From Glutamicibacter nicotianae (GTDB lineage Bacteria > Actinomycetota > Actinomycetes > Actinomycetales > Micrococcaceae), in assembly GCF_006539525.1 (NCBI RefSeq), contig NZ_BJNE01000001.1, forward strand, positions 62,001 through 126,000: a stretch of 64,000 nucleotides of DNA, read 5' to 3'. Position 1 is the stretch's first letter; every line of letters starts with the position of its first letter. Made by a program: the position numbers and the translations under genes. Below, piece by piece: positions 53,093 through 61,298 of this stretch. The notes under the pieces were generated by a model. It was given only the letters and a program-made list of their open reading frames with translations, was not told where the DNA came from and did not search any database.

Positions 53093-54514
53093 ATGCCTAC
53101 CAAGTACGACCTCGCCATCATCGGATCCGGAGGCGGCGCGTTCGCCGCCGCCATCCGCGCGACCACGCTCGGCAAGTCGGTGGCGATGATCGAGCGCGGG
53201 ACCTTCGGCGGCACGTGCGTGAACACCGGCTGCGTGCCGTCGAAGGCGCTCATCGCCGCCGCTGATGCCCGGCATGTTGCCGTAGACGCCTCGCAGCGGT
53301 TCCCCGGCATCGCCACGGCCGCGGGACCGGTGGACATGCCGACGCTGATCGGCGGGAAGCAGGACCTCGTCGAAGGCTTGCGGGGTGAAAAGTACGTGGA
53401 CGTCGCCGAGTCGTACGGCTGGCACGTACGGCAGGGCGAAGCCGCGTTCGCCGGCACCCCTGAAGCGCCGGTCCTCGAGGTTCGGTCTGTCGAGGGCGCT
53501 GTCGAGACGATCGAGGCCGCCCAGTACCTGGTCGCCACAGGCTCCCATCCCTGGGCCCCGCCGATCGACGGGCTGGAGGAGGCCGGGTACCTGACCTCCA
53601 CGACGGCGATGGAACTGACCGAGGTCCCCGAGTCGCTGCTGGTGCTCGGCGGCGGATACGTGGCGCTGGAGCAGGCCCAGCTGTTCGCCCGCCTCGGATC
53701 GAATGTCACCCTCCTGGTGCGCTCCCGGCTGGCCTCGAAGGAGGAGCCGGAGGTGTCCAAGGCGCTGGCCGAGGTCTTCGCCGACGAGGGCATCCGGGTG
53801 GTCCGCCGAGCGGTCCCGACCAGCGTGGCTCGCAGCGCCGACGGGAAGGTCATCGTGGCCGCCGACGTGCCCGGCGGTTCGCAGGAGTTCCGCGCCGACC
53901 AGCTCCTGGTCGCGCTCGGCCGCCGGCCAGTGACCGATGCCTTGAACCTGGAGGCGGTGGAGGTCAAGACCGGCGACTCCGGGCAGATCGTGGTCTCCGA
54001 CCAGCTGCAGTCCTCAAACCCCCGGATCTGGGCCGCCGGCGACGTGACCGGGCACCCCGAATTCGTCTACGTCGCCGCCCACCACGGCACTCTGGTCGCC
54101 GAGAACGCCTTCGCCGACGCCGAGAGGTCGGTGGACTATGCCCGGTTGCCGCGAGTGACGTTCACCGGGCCTGCCATCGGCGCGGTCGGCATGACCGAGA
54201 AGCAGGTCCTCGACGCAGGCATCCGCTGCGACTGCCGGGTGCTGCCGCTGGAGTACGTGCCCCGCGCGCTGGTGAACCGGGACACCCGCGGGTTCATCAA
54301 GATGGTCGCCGACGCGGACACCGGAGAGATCCTCGGCCTCACCGCCGTTGCCAAGGACGCCGGAGAGCTCGCCGCTGCCGGAGTCCACGTGCTCGGCAAG
54401 AGCGTCGCGGAGGTCGCCGACGCCTGGGCCCCGTACCTGACCATGGCCGAGGGCATCCGGATCGCCGCCAAGGCCTTCACCGCCGACGTCTCGAAGCTGT
54501 CCTGCTGCGCCTGA
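53093..54514 (+). CDS. merA: Mercuric reductase
   Basis: 473 residues of the disulfide oxidoreductase family. FAD motif YDLAIIGSGGGAFAAAIRA, redox pair GGTCVNTGCVPSK (C42, C47), NAD(P)-fold LLVLGGGYVALEQAQLFARLG, and the C-terminal cysteine pair in SKLSCCA, which is diagnostic for MerA. No N-terminal heavy-metal (HMA) domain is present. It reduces Hg(II) to volatile Hg(0) with NADPH in the cytoplasm. ACAGGAG precedes ATG 53093. First gene of the mer operon, followed by merB at 50 bp. Confidence 0.96.
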   Translation: MPTKYDLAIIGSGGGAFAAAIRATTLGKSVAMIERGTFGGTCVNTGCVPSKALIAAADARHVAVDASQRFPGIATAAGPVDMPTLIGGKQDLVEGLRGEKYVDVAESYGWHVRQGEAAFAGTPEAPVLEVRSVEGAVETIEAAQYLVATGSHPWAPPIDGLEEAGYLTSTTAMELTEVPESLLVLGGGYVALEQAQLFARLGSNVTLLVRSRLASKEEPEVSKALAEVFADEGIRVVRRAVPTSVARSADGKVIVAADVPGGSQEFRADQLLVALGRRPVTDALNLEAVEVKTGDSGQIVVSDQLQSSNPRIWAAGDVTGHPEFVYVAAHHGTLVAENAFADAERSVDYARLPRVTFTGPAIGAVGMTEKQVLDAGIRCDCRVLPLEYVPRALVNRDTRGFIKMVADADTGEILGLTAVAKDAGELAAAGVHVLGKSVAEVADAWAPYLTMAEGIRIAAKAFTADVSKLSCCA

Positions 54515-54564
54515 CCCGACCCGGAAGCAGCACCTGCCCGAACTCAGAATTGGAGGAAACCGAA

Positions 54565-55233
54565 ATGTCCGACCTCAGCACGCAACTGCCCGATCGGCTC
54601 AACAGGCCCGAGGAGACCGGCCTCGACCCCGGCCTGCTGGTCCCGCTGCTGCGGCTGCTCGTCGACGGCGACCCCGTCACGATCGAGCAGCTCGCCACCG
54701 CCGCCGGCCGCACCCCTGAGCAGGTCTGCAACGGACTGGCCGCCGTGCCCGACACTGAGTACGACGACCAGGGCCGCATCGTCGGCCAGGGCCTCACCCT
54801 GCGCCCGACCCCGCACCGATTCGCCGTGGCCGGTCAGGAGCTCTACACCTGGTGCGCCTTGGACACCCTGGTCTTCCCTGGCCTCCTCGACCGGGCGGCC
54901 CGCGTGGAGTCTGTCTCCCCGGCCAGCGGCGAGAGGATCGTCGTCGCCGTCAACGTCGACCCTGCCACCGGCGTCACCCGCGTCGAACCCGCGAGCGCCG
55001 TCGTGTCCCTGGTGAACCCGGAGCAGATCACCTCGATCCGCTCCTCGTTCTGCGACCAGGTGCACTACTTTACATCTGCAGACGACGCCGCCGGATGGCT
55101 CGCTGAGCACCCAGGGGCTCAAGCGGTGCCGGTGATCGAAGCCCATCAGATCGGCATCGAACTCGCTTCCCACCTGCTCGACCGGCTCCGGGCCGACGCC
55201 CAGACTGCCGACCGCTGCCACCGCTGCTGCTAG
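54565..55233 (+). CDS. merB: Organomercurial lyase
   Basis: 222 residues from ATG 54565, with GGAGG at 54552-54556; the in-frame TTG 54550 is upstream of that site. The catalytic triad of MerB is complete: C97 and D100 in YTWCALD and C163 in SSFCDQVHYF. It protonolyses the carbon-mercury bond, handing Hg(II) to MerA, so the operon should give broad-spectrum resistance. The C-terminus ends CHRCC, a Cys cluster not part of the catalytic core that might help pass on mercury (inference). Confidence 0.93.
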   Translation: MSDLSTQLPDRLNRPEETGLDPGLLVPLLRLLVDGDPVTIEQLATAAGRTPEQVCNGLAAVPDTEYDDQGRIVGQGLTLRPTPHRFAVAGQELYTWCALDTLVFPGLLDRAARVESVSPASGERIVVAVNVDPATGVTRVEPASAVVSLVNPEQITSIRSSFCDQVHYFTSADDAAGWLAEHPGAQAVPVIEAHQIGIELASHLLDRLRADAQTADRCHRCC

Positions 55234-55261
55234 CCGGGCCCCGAATGAAACGAGAACACCG

Positions 55262-55555
55262 ATGACGACCAGACGCGACGACCGACCCGGCGGCGGCCTG
55301 GTGCTCGGGGCAGGGGTCGTGCTCCTCATGGCACTGTGCTGCGGTCTGCCGCTGCTCATCGCCGGCGGCGTGCTCGCCGGCCTCGGCGGGATCCTCGCCA
55401 ACCCCTGTGTGGTAGGCACCGGCATGGCGCTCGTGGTGCTCGTCGTACTCGCCGCCGCCCACCGCCGGACCCGCAGCGACCGCACCGGCCACGACTGCTG
55501 CCCGACCATTGATTCCGATCATGCCACCGACACGAAGGAAGACCAGAACCTATGA
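55262..55555 (+). CDS. Small Cys-rich membrane protein, probable mercury uptake (MerT/MerF-like)
   Basis: 97 residues with two membrane helices. A vicinal pair C26-C27 sits in helix 1 (LLMALCCGLPLLIAGG), C49 in NPCVVGTG and a second pair C79-C80 in the tail. MerT and MerF have the same vicinal pair in helix 1, a later Cys and a cytoplasmic Cys group. Sequence similarity beyond that is low, so the role in Hg(II) import is inferred from cysteines and operon position. Its stop overlaps the next start by 4 bp (ATGA). Confidence 0.72.
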   Translation: MTTRRDDRPGGGLVLGAGVVLLMALCCGLPLLIAGGVLAGLGGILANPCVVGTGMALVVLVVLAAAHRRTRSDRTGHDCCPTIDSDHATDTKEDQNL

Positions 55556-56079
55556 CCACCCCCCTCACCCGCCGCGCGGCGCTCTCGTTCGCAGGCCTCA
55601 TGGTCGCAGGACCGCTGGTCCTGACCGCCTGCGGCAAATCTGACGACGCCGCGCCCACAGCCGATGTCGGCTCGCCCGCGGCCGTGACCAGCATCGACGG
55701 CAGGCAGGTCAGCCTGCCCGCCGCGGGGAAGCCCACCGCGGTGTTCTTCTTCTCTGTCGGCTGCGGCGAATGCGTCGGCGGGGTCCGATCCCTCGGCGAG
55801 GCCGCCGCCAGCGCGGAAGCGAACGGCACCGGTGCCGGATTCCTCGCCGTCGACATGGATCCGCGCGAAACCAAGGAGACTATCGAAGGCTTCATGAAAT
55901 ACGTCGAGGCTGAACGCGTCCCCGCCGCCATCGACCAGGGCGCAACCCTGTCCCAGCGATTCGACGTCGCCGCGCTATCCACGCTCATCATCGTCGATTC
56001 CGACGGCCGGGTGACTTTCCGCGCCACCGACCCCGACGCTGAGACTATCATCGGCGAGCTCGAAAAGGCCGGGGCCTGA
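55552..56079 (+). CDS. TlpA-like thioredoxin-fold lipoprotein of the mer operon
   Basis: 175 residues. The N-terminal RR, a hydrophobic core and the lipobox LTAC (C27) mark a lipoprotein exported and anchored on the outer face of the membrane. The thioredoxin fold carries CGEC (C71, C74) in FFFSVGCGECVGGVRS, followed by STLIIVDSDGRVTF. It overlaps the preceding gene and lies 3 bp before a CcdA-like gene, so the two probably form a thiol-relay pair that keeps exported cysteines, perhaps of mercury-binding proteins, reduced. Confidence 0.82.
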   Translation: MTTPLTRRAALSFAGLMVAGPLVLTACGKSDDAAPTADVGSPAAVTSIDGRQVSLPAAGKPTAVFFFSVGCGECVGGVRSLGEAAASAEANGTGAGFLAVDMDPRETKETIEGFMKYVEAERVPAAIDQGATLSQRFDVAALSTLIIVDSDGRVTFRATDPDAETIIGELEKAGA

Positions 56080-56082
56080 GCC

Positions 56083-57000
56083 ATGGGTGGACTCCTTGCC
56101 CTCGCCTTCGCTGCCGGAATGATCGCCCCGGTCAACCCCTGCGGTTTTGCACTGCTTCCGGCATGGATCACCCACGCGCTGGGCGACGCCGCATCCTCCC
56201 CGGCCCCGGTGCGCCTCCTGCGATCGCTGCGGGCAGGCCTCGCCGTGACGATCGGGTTCGCAGGCACGCTGGCGCTGGCGGGTATCGCTGTGAGTGCCGG
56301 AGCGCGGAGCCTGATCCAGGCCGCTCCAGCACTGGGGCTCGCCGTCGGCGTCGTGCTCGTCCTGTTCGGCGCTGCGATGCTGGCCGGTCGCTCGTTCTCG
56401 CTCCGGCTGCCCGGCATCCCCAGCCGGGTCACGGCGCGTCCGCCGAGCACCGCACGCATGGTCGTCTTCGGGGTCGGCTACGCCGCGGCGTCGCTGTCGT
56501 GCACCTTCGGAGTGTTCCTCGCCGTCGTCGCGCAGGCGCAGGCCACAGCCAGCTTCGCCGGCCTGCTCCTCGTCTTCGCCGTCTACGCCGCGGGATCCGC
56601 GAGCGTCCTGCTGCTCGTCGCCGTCACCGCTGCCGCTGCCGGTACGGCGCTCTCGCGACGCATTGCCTCACTGGCACGCTATGGCCCCAGGGTCACCGCC
56701 GCCGTGCTCATCCTCACCGGGGCCTACCTGGCCTGGTACTGGTACCCGGCCGTCACCGATGACGCTTCAGCGTTCGGCCGCACCAATGCCGTCGCCGCGG
56801 TCGCAACTTCGGTGTCTGACTGGGTCCAGGGGCACGTCGGCGTCGTGACCGGAGTGTCCGTCGCGGCCGTGTTCGTCGCGCTGCTGCTCGGAACCCTCGC
56901 CGGACGCCGTCCTATGTCCATCTGGAAGGCCAAGGGAGACTGCTGCGACGCCGAGCAAGCGCACTCTGCCGACGACCGGCCGAGCGCGACGACGGAGTGA
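56083..57000 (+). CDS. CcdA/DsbD-type membrane thiol-electron carrier
   Basis: 305 residues with about seven hydrophobic helices. Helix 1 has GMIAPVNPCGFALLPAW (C20), and the partner Cys lies in AASLSCTFGVFLAVV, the two-cysteine pattern of CcdA. It passes reducing power from cytoplasmic thioredoxin to extracytoplasmic TlpA-like proteins. The C-terminal tail GDCCDAEQ carries another Cys pair, unusual for CcdA and possibly metal-binding. It ends the mer operon. Confidence 0.82.
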   Translation: MGGLLALAFAAGMIAPVNPCGFALLPAWITHALGDAASSPAPVRLLRSLRAGLAVTIGFAGTLALAGIAVSAGARSLIQAAPALGLAVGVVLVLFGAAMLAGRSFSLRLPGIPSRVTARPPSTARMVVFGVGYAAASLSCTFGVFLAVVAQAQATASFAGLLLVFAVYAAGSASVLLLVAVTAAAAGTALSRRIASLARYGPRVTAAVLILTGAYLAWYWYPAVTDDASAFGRTNAVAAVATSVSDWVQGHVGVVTGVSVAAVFVALLLGTLAGRRPMSIWKAKGDCCDAEQAHSADDRPSATTE

Positions 57001-57572
57001 GCACGACTCTGCCGGAATCTGAGGACGATTGACTCGACGTCGTAACTACCGCCGAGCGCCAAAACTACAGCGCCAAGATCATCTGGCGGCGAATATGGCG
57101 GGGAAGACTTCCGGCCCGTACCGAGAAGGTGAGTGGACGCGACGGACGCCCGCTCATCAGGACAATGATCCGAGTCTCGGTCTTGGACTAGGCGCTCGGC
57201 TCGGTCGTGCACGACGTGCACGTCCAGAAGATCGGCAAAGCTGCGCTGCGGCTGACGCGCGAACAGGCGAGGACAACACCCGGATCTTCGCTGACCACCT
57301 GCTCGAATGTGATGGCAAACGAAAATGAGGTGTCGAAGCTGGGTCTTCGCAGCAGGGATGTAATGTCCATCCGTCGATGGCAGAGGTTTCCTGGACCGTA
57401 GATCGCTTGTGGCCGGCTCTTTCCTCGACTGCGCCCGTTCCTCTCAGGCTGAAGTCCTGAGGCTCCGTTCTCGTAACATAGGCACTGTACGTCACCACGC
57501 CCGCCGGCGTGAATCCGCCGGTGAACAGTTCAGACCCCTTCGTCACACCTCCCGTAATTCATTGCTCCTATT
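57001..57572. other. Gene-free spacer after the mer operon
   Basis: About 570 bp. Short frames on both strands have no family features. It leads directly into the second Fpg 3'-end fragment, so it is probably old element DNA. Confidence 0.5.
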
Positions 57573-57717
57573 GTGGGACGCAGGCTACGGGGTGCACCTT
57601 CTGGCTGGCTATGGGATCGCTCGACACCCGTGCGAGCGCTGCGGAACGCAGATAGTACGGAAGAAGATCATGAACCGATCGAGCCACCTCTGCCCGGTTT
57701 GCCAGCTGGAACGATAG
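57573..57717 (+). pseudogene. Second Fpg-family 3' end (zinc-finger fragment)
   Basis: In one frame it reads AGYGVHLLAGYGIARHPCERCG then TQIVRKKIMNRSSHLCPVC and QLER before TAG (57715-57717). This matches the last ~45 residues of the Fpg-family gene at 51408 and is complete through both Cys pairs. The nucleotide sequence is clearly diverged from the first copy, so it is not a recent duplication. No 5' part exists. Confidence 0.82.
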
Positions 57718-57912
57718 AGGCCCTGCTTCACGCGATGAGTGTTGCTTCGACGCGCCTTGATCAATGCACGTAGGCCCCAGCATCGATCGAATACGCCCCG
57801 CCGGATGCAAGAACTCGGTGAAGTAGAACTGAACCGGACTCCGAATACCGAGGTCGCACTTTCGTGACGAAACATCTCCTGTGGGTGGCGATGTTCAGCT
57901 GTTCCAGTTTCA

Positions 57913-58476
57913 TCACGGCTGGGCATTTCGTACGCGATGATTCTCGCCCGGCCTCGGCGAGGCGAGGTTCAGGCAGACCAGGCCGACACCGGCGACCACG
58001 AAGACGTCCGCGACGTTCCCGACGAAGAGGCTCCCGTAGGCGAGGAAGTCCGTGACGTGCCCTTGACCGATCGCGGGCGGGTTACCGAGCCGGTCGACGA
58101 GGTTGCCGACCGCACCGCCGAGGACCATGCCCAGGGCAAGGCCCCACCGCAAGCCCCGAAGCCGCACGGCGAACACGACCACCGCCACCGAAGCGAGGAC
58201 GCCGACGGCCGTGAAGATCCACGTCGATCCCGCGCCGAGCGAGAACGCGGCCCCGGGGTTGTAGACCAGGGACAGGCCGAACAAGTCGCCGAGCAGCGGG
58301 ACCCGTTCGCCCGGCGTCAGCCGCGCGGCCGCGATGGCCTTCGTCCCCTGGTCCAGAGCGAGGCCGAGCGCGCCGACGGCGAGAGCTGCGCCGACCGCCC
58401 GCCGGGTGGGAGGAGGCGGGGCCTTCTCGTCCGCGTCGCCGGCGTCAGCCGTCTCGACGGCATCCGGCACGTTCAC
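57913..58476 (-). CDS. lspA: Signal peptidase II (prolipoprotein peptidase)
   Basis: 187 residues, four membrane helices. Catalytic Asp motifs are seen as GGAVGNLVDRLG and VGNVADVFVV, along with VYNPGAAFSLG. It cleaves lipoprotein signal peptides below the lipobox Cys. Its ATG overlaps the stop of the P-type ATPase gene (4 bp), making it the third gene of the cmtR-ATPase-lspA operon. LspA copies next to metal ATPases are found in several resistance elements; why is unclear. Confidence 0.9.
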   Translation of the reverse strand: MNVPDAVETADAGDADEKAPPPPTRRAVGAALAVGALGLALDQGTKAIAAARLTPGERVPLLGDLFGLSLVYNPGAAFSLGAGSTWIFTAVGVLASVAVVVFAVRLRGLRWGLALGMVLGGAVGNLVDRLGNPPAIGQGHVTDFLAYGSLFVGNVADVFVVAGVGLVCLNLASPRPGENHRVRNAQP

Positions 58477-60374
58477 GAGGCGGTCTTCCTCGTCCTGGCG
58501 GCGCGGAGCCCGTTGAGGATAACTATCACCTCGGCGATCTCGTGCACCAGCACCACCGCTGCGAGGCCGAGCACGCCGAACAGGGCCAGCGGCAGCAGCG
58601 CGGTGATTATCAGCAGGGACAGGATGATGTTCTGGTTGATGATGCGCCTGCCGCGGCGGGCGTGGTCGAACGCGCGCGGCAGCAGACGGAGGTCGTGGCC
58701 GGTGAAGGCGACGTCGGCGGACTCGATCGCGGCGTCGGAGCCGGTCGCGCCCATCGCGATGCCGATGTCCGCGGCGGCCAGGGCGGGGGAGTCGTTGATG
58801 CCGTCGCCGATCATCGCGACCGAGCCGTGCCTGCCCAGCTCGCTGATCGCGGCGGCCTTGTCCTCCGGGCGCAGCTCGGCGCGCACGCCCTCGATCCCGG
58901 CCTGCGCGGCCAGTGCCCGGGCGGTGCGGGCGTTGTCGCCGGTGAGCATGGTCACCCCGACGCCCTGGGCGGCGAGGGTGCGGACCACCTCGGGAACCTC
59001 GGGGCGCAGCTCATCGCGGACCCCGATCGCCGCGACCGGGATGCCGTCGCGGTGCACGATCACGACGGTCATGCCCTGCTCCTCCAGGCCGGCGACCTGG
59101 TCCTTGAGCGTTCCCGCGTCGAGCCATCGAGGGCTGCCGACCGTGACCCGGGCCCCGTCGAGAGTGCCCTCGATCCCGTGCCCGGCCTGCTCGGTGACCT
59201 CCAGGGCGGCGGGAGCCCCGGGCGAGGCGGCGGTGATCGCGGCGGCCAGCGGGTGCGTGCTGTGCTGCTCCAGCGCCGCCGCCCACACCAATGCCTGCGC
59301 CTCGGTCACGCCGTCCGTGGTGAGGACGGCAGTGACGGCGGGCTCGTTGCGGGTGAGGGTGCCGGTCTTGTCGACTGCGACGTGGCGGATCACGCCGAAG
59401 CGCTCGAACACGGCACCGGACTTGATGATCACGCCGAACCTGCTCGCCGAGCCGATCGCGGCGACGACAGTGAGCGGGACGGAGATCGCCAGCGCGCACG
59501 GCGACGCGGCGACGAGCACCACGAGGGCGCGGGTGATCCACAGCTCCGGGTCGCCCAGCAGCGAGCCGATGACCGCGACAAGGGCGGCGAGGATCAGCAC
59601 CCCAGGCACGAGCGGCCGGGCGATCCGGTCGGCGAGGCGGGCACGGTCGCCCTTCTCCGCCTGCGCCTGCTCCACCAGCTCCACGATCGTGGTCAGCGAG
59701 TTGTCGGTGCCCGCCGCGGTCGTCTCGACCTCCAGGGCACCGACGGTGTTGATCGCCCCGGCCGACACCGCGTCGCCGGGCTCGACCTCCACCGGGATCG
59801 ACTCCCCGGTGATCGCCGAGGTGTCCAGGCTCGACCGACCAGTGCGGACGATCCCGTCGGTCGCGATCCGCTCACCCGGGCGCACCAGCATGAGCTGCCC
59901 GACCTGGAGGTCCTTCGCGGCGACCTCCACGGACCCGCCATCCCGCCGGATGGTCGCGGTCTCCGGGACCAGCTTGAGCAGCGCCCGCAGCCCGCCGCGG
60001 GCGCGGTCCATCGCCTTGTCCTCCAGCGCCTCGGCGATCGAGTACAAGAACGCCAGCGCCGCGGCCTCCTCGACGTAGCCGAGGATCACCGCGCCGACCG
60101 CACTGATCGTCATCAGCAGCCCGATGCCCAGCTTGCCCTTGAACAGCTTGCGGATCGCGCCCGGGGTGAACGTCGACGCACCCAGCAGCAGGCCGATCCA
60201 GAACGCCACCAGCGCCGGGACCTCCGCACCCGTCCATTCCAGGACCAGGCCCGTGCCTAACGCGACGCCGGAGAGCACCGGTACCATGATCCCGCGGTCA
60301 CGCCACCACGGACGCTCCCGCTCCTCCTCGCCGACCCGGGTCTCCGGCTCGTCGCAGCCGCACGCCGCGCTCAC
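58473..60374 (-). CDS. Heavy-metal P1B-type ATPase (Cd/Pb/Zn efflux type)
   Basis: 633 residues from GTG 60374, overlapping the cmtR stop (GTGA). Membrane helices, A-domain TGESIPVEVEPGD, ion-site motif SPCALA, phosphorylation site DKTGTLT and hinge GDGINDSPALAAADIGIAMG are all present. SPC rather than CPC, and HEIAEVIVILNGLRA in the last helix, point to the P1B-4-like group. No N-terminal HMA domain; only CGC near the start. The CmtR regulator suggests Cd(II)/Pb(II) export. An upstream extension of the frame is ignored because it overlaps cmtR. Confidence 0.88.
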   Translation of the reverse strand: MSAACGCDEPETRVGEEERERPWWRDRGIMVPVLSGVALGTGLVLEWTGAEVPALVAFWIGLLLGASTFTPGAIRKLFKGKLGIGLLMTISAVGAVILGYVEEAAALAFLYSIAEALEDKAMDRARGGLRALLKLVPETATIRRDGGSVEVAAKDLQVGQLMLVRPGERIATDGIVRTGRSSLDTSAITGESIPVEVEPGDAVSAGAINTVGALEVETTAAGTDNSLTTIVELVEQAQAEKGDRARLADRIARPLVPGVLILAALVAVIGSLLGDPELWITRALVVLVAASPCALAISVPLTVVAAIGSASRFGVIIKSGAVFERFGVIRHVAVDKTGTLTRNEPAVTAVLTTDGVTEAQALVWAAALEQHSTHPLAAAITAASPGAPAALEVTEQAGHGIEGTLDGARVTVGSPRWLDAGTLKDQVAGLEEQGMTVVIVHRDGIPVAAIGVRDELRPEVPEVVRTLAAQGVGVTMLTGDNARTARALAAQAGIEGVRAELRPEDKAAAISELGRHGSVAMIGDGINDSPALAAADIGIAMGATGSDAAIESADVAFTGHDLRLLPRAFDHARRGRRIINQNIILSLLIITALLPLALFGVLGLAAVVLVHEIAEVIVILNGLRAARTRKTAS

Positions 60375-60730
60375 GCGCCCGCTCCCGTCCCGCAGCAGCC
60401 CGGCACCGTGCACTCGGCGTCCACGCACGGCGCGTGCTCGTCCACGGCCAGCGTCACGTCCACCAGCGCCGTGAGCGCCGCCGCGAGGTGCGGGTCGGCG
60501 ATCTCGTAGCGCGTCTGCCGCCCCTCGGGCTCGGCGACCACGATCCCGCAGTCACGAAGACAGGTCAGGTGGTTCGACACGTTCGAGCGCGTCAGCTCCA
60601 GCTCGCGCGAGAGCACGGCCGGGTAGCTCGGCCCGTCCAGCAGGGTCATCAGGATCCGGGAGCGCGTCGGGTCCGCCATGGCCCGGCCCAGCCGGTTCAT
60701 GACGTCGAGGCGAGAAGCAATAGTCAGCAT
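60371..60730 (-). CDS. cmtR: CmtR-like ArsR-family Cd(II)/Pb(II) sensor
   Basis: 119 residues. A winged helix (MADPTRSRILMTLL, LTRSNVSNHLTCLRDCGIVV) carries the Cys-x3-Cys pair in the recognition helix exactly as in M. tuberculosis CmtR (C57/C61), and DEHAPCVDAEC supplies the third thiolate. It should repress the operon and leave DNA on Cd or Pb binding. TACAGT (minus strand) sits 7 nt before the ATG, indicating a leaderless mRNA. Confidence 0.88.
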   Translation of the reverse strand: MLTIASRLDVMNRLGRAMADPTRSRILMTLLDGPSYPAVLSRELELTRSNVSNHLTCLRDCGIVVAEPEGRQTRYEIADPHLAAALTALVDVTLAVDEHAPCVDAECTVPGCCGTGAGA

Positions 60731-60737
60731 GCACTGA

Positions 60738-60747
60738 ACTGTACAGT
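60738..60747. promoter_or_regulatory. Palindrome over the cmtR -10 element, candidate CmtR operator
   Basis: ACTGTACAGT is a perfect 10-bp palindrome overlapping the minus-strand -10 TACAGT (60738-60743), 7 nt before the cmtR start. Confidence 0.55.
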
Positions 60748-60770
60748 AATGGCTGACCTATTGGCTATTA

Positions 60771-61193
60771 CTAATCGGGCACCGGCGCGGTCCGTGCGAA
60801 GGCCCGGAACGCGCACTCGGACCGGCACTGCTCGTCGCTGTCCGGGCAGTCGTCGACGTAGGCCTGCGCCGTGCTCAGTTGTTCCTGGAGTACGGTCAGG
60901 ATGCTGATCTGCCGTTCGACGGCGGCGATCTGCTCGGCCAGCAGCGGCTGCAGCGCGACCTTGACGCCGGTGCAGGTGCCCGTGTCGGCGAGCTCCAAGA
61001 GGCGGCGGATCTCGGGCAGTTCGAGTCCGAGCCGCTTGGCTGAAGCGATGAAGTCGAGCCGCTCGAGGTGGCCCTCGTCGAAGTCCCGGTATCCGTTCGG
61101 GCTCCGGCGCGCCGCGAGGAAGCCGAGGCGCTCGTAGTAGCGCAGCGTGCTCGCCGGCACTCCGCTGCGCTCGGCGACCTCGGAGATCTTCAT
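60771..61193 (-). CDS. MerR-family regulator next to an ACR3-like transporter
   Basis: 140 residues. N-terminal HTH MKISEVAERSGVPASTLRYYERLGFL, a dimerisation helix, then GTCTGVK and a C-terminal Cys cluster DDCPDSDEQCRSECAF. The cysteines suggest a soft-metal or metalloid ligand. It is divergent from the ACR3-like gene, with a MerR-type promoter in between. TAGGCT (minus strand) is 6 nt before the ATG, so it is probably leaderless. The inducer cannot be read from sequence. Confidence 0.85.
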   Translation of the reverse strand: MKISEVAERSGVPASTLRYYERLGFLAARRSPNGYRDFDEGHLERLDFIASAKRLGLELPEIRRLLELADTGTCTGVKVALQPLLAEQIAAVERQISILTVLQEQLSTAQAYVDDCPDSDEQCRSECAFRAFARTAPVPD

Positions 61194-61217
61194 GCTTCGA
61201 GCCTATGCTTCGCTAGC

Positions 61218-61249
61218 TTGACCTTCAACCTGGGTTCAAGGTCTAACGT
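61218..61249 (+). promoter_or_regulatory. MerR-type operator/promoter of the ACR3-like gene
   Basis: TTGACC (61218-61223), 20-bp spacer, TAACGT (61244-61249). The dyad GACCTTCAACC-tg-GGTTCAAGGTC (61220-61243) has one mismatch per arm and fills the spacer. Confidence 0.85.
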
Positions 61250-61298
61250 TTTTCTGTAGGCGGGATTGCCCGCCCTTGCACGTGATGAGGGAGAACAG

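Noticed and set aside
58542-60260. 572-codon plus-strand frame over the P-type ATPase
   Set aside because: Antisense shadow; low-complexity Arg/Gly/Asp sequence.
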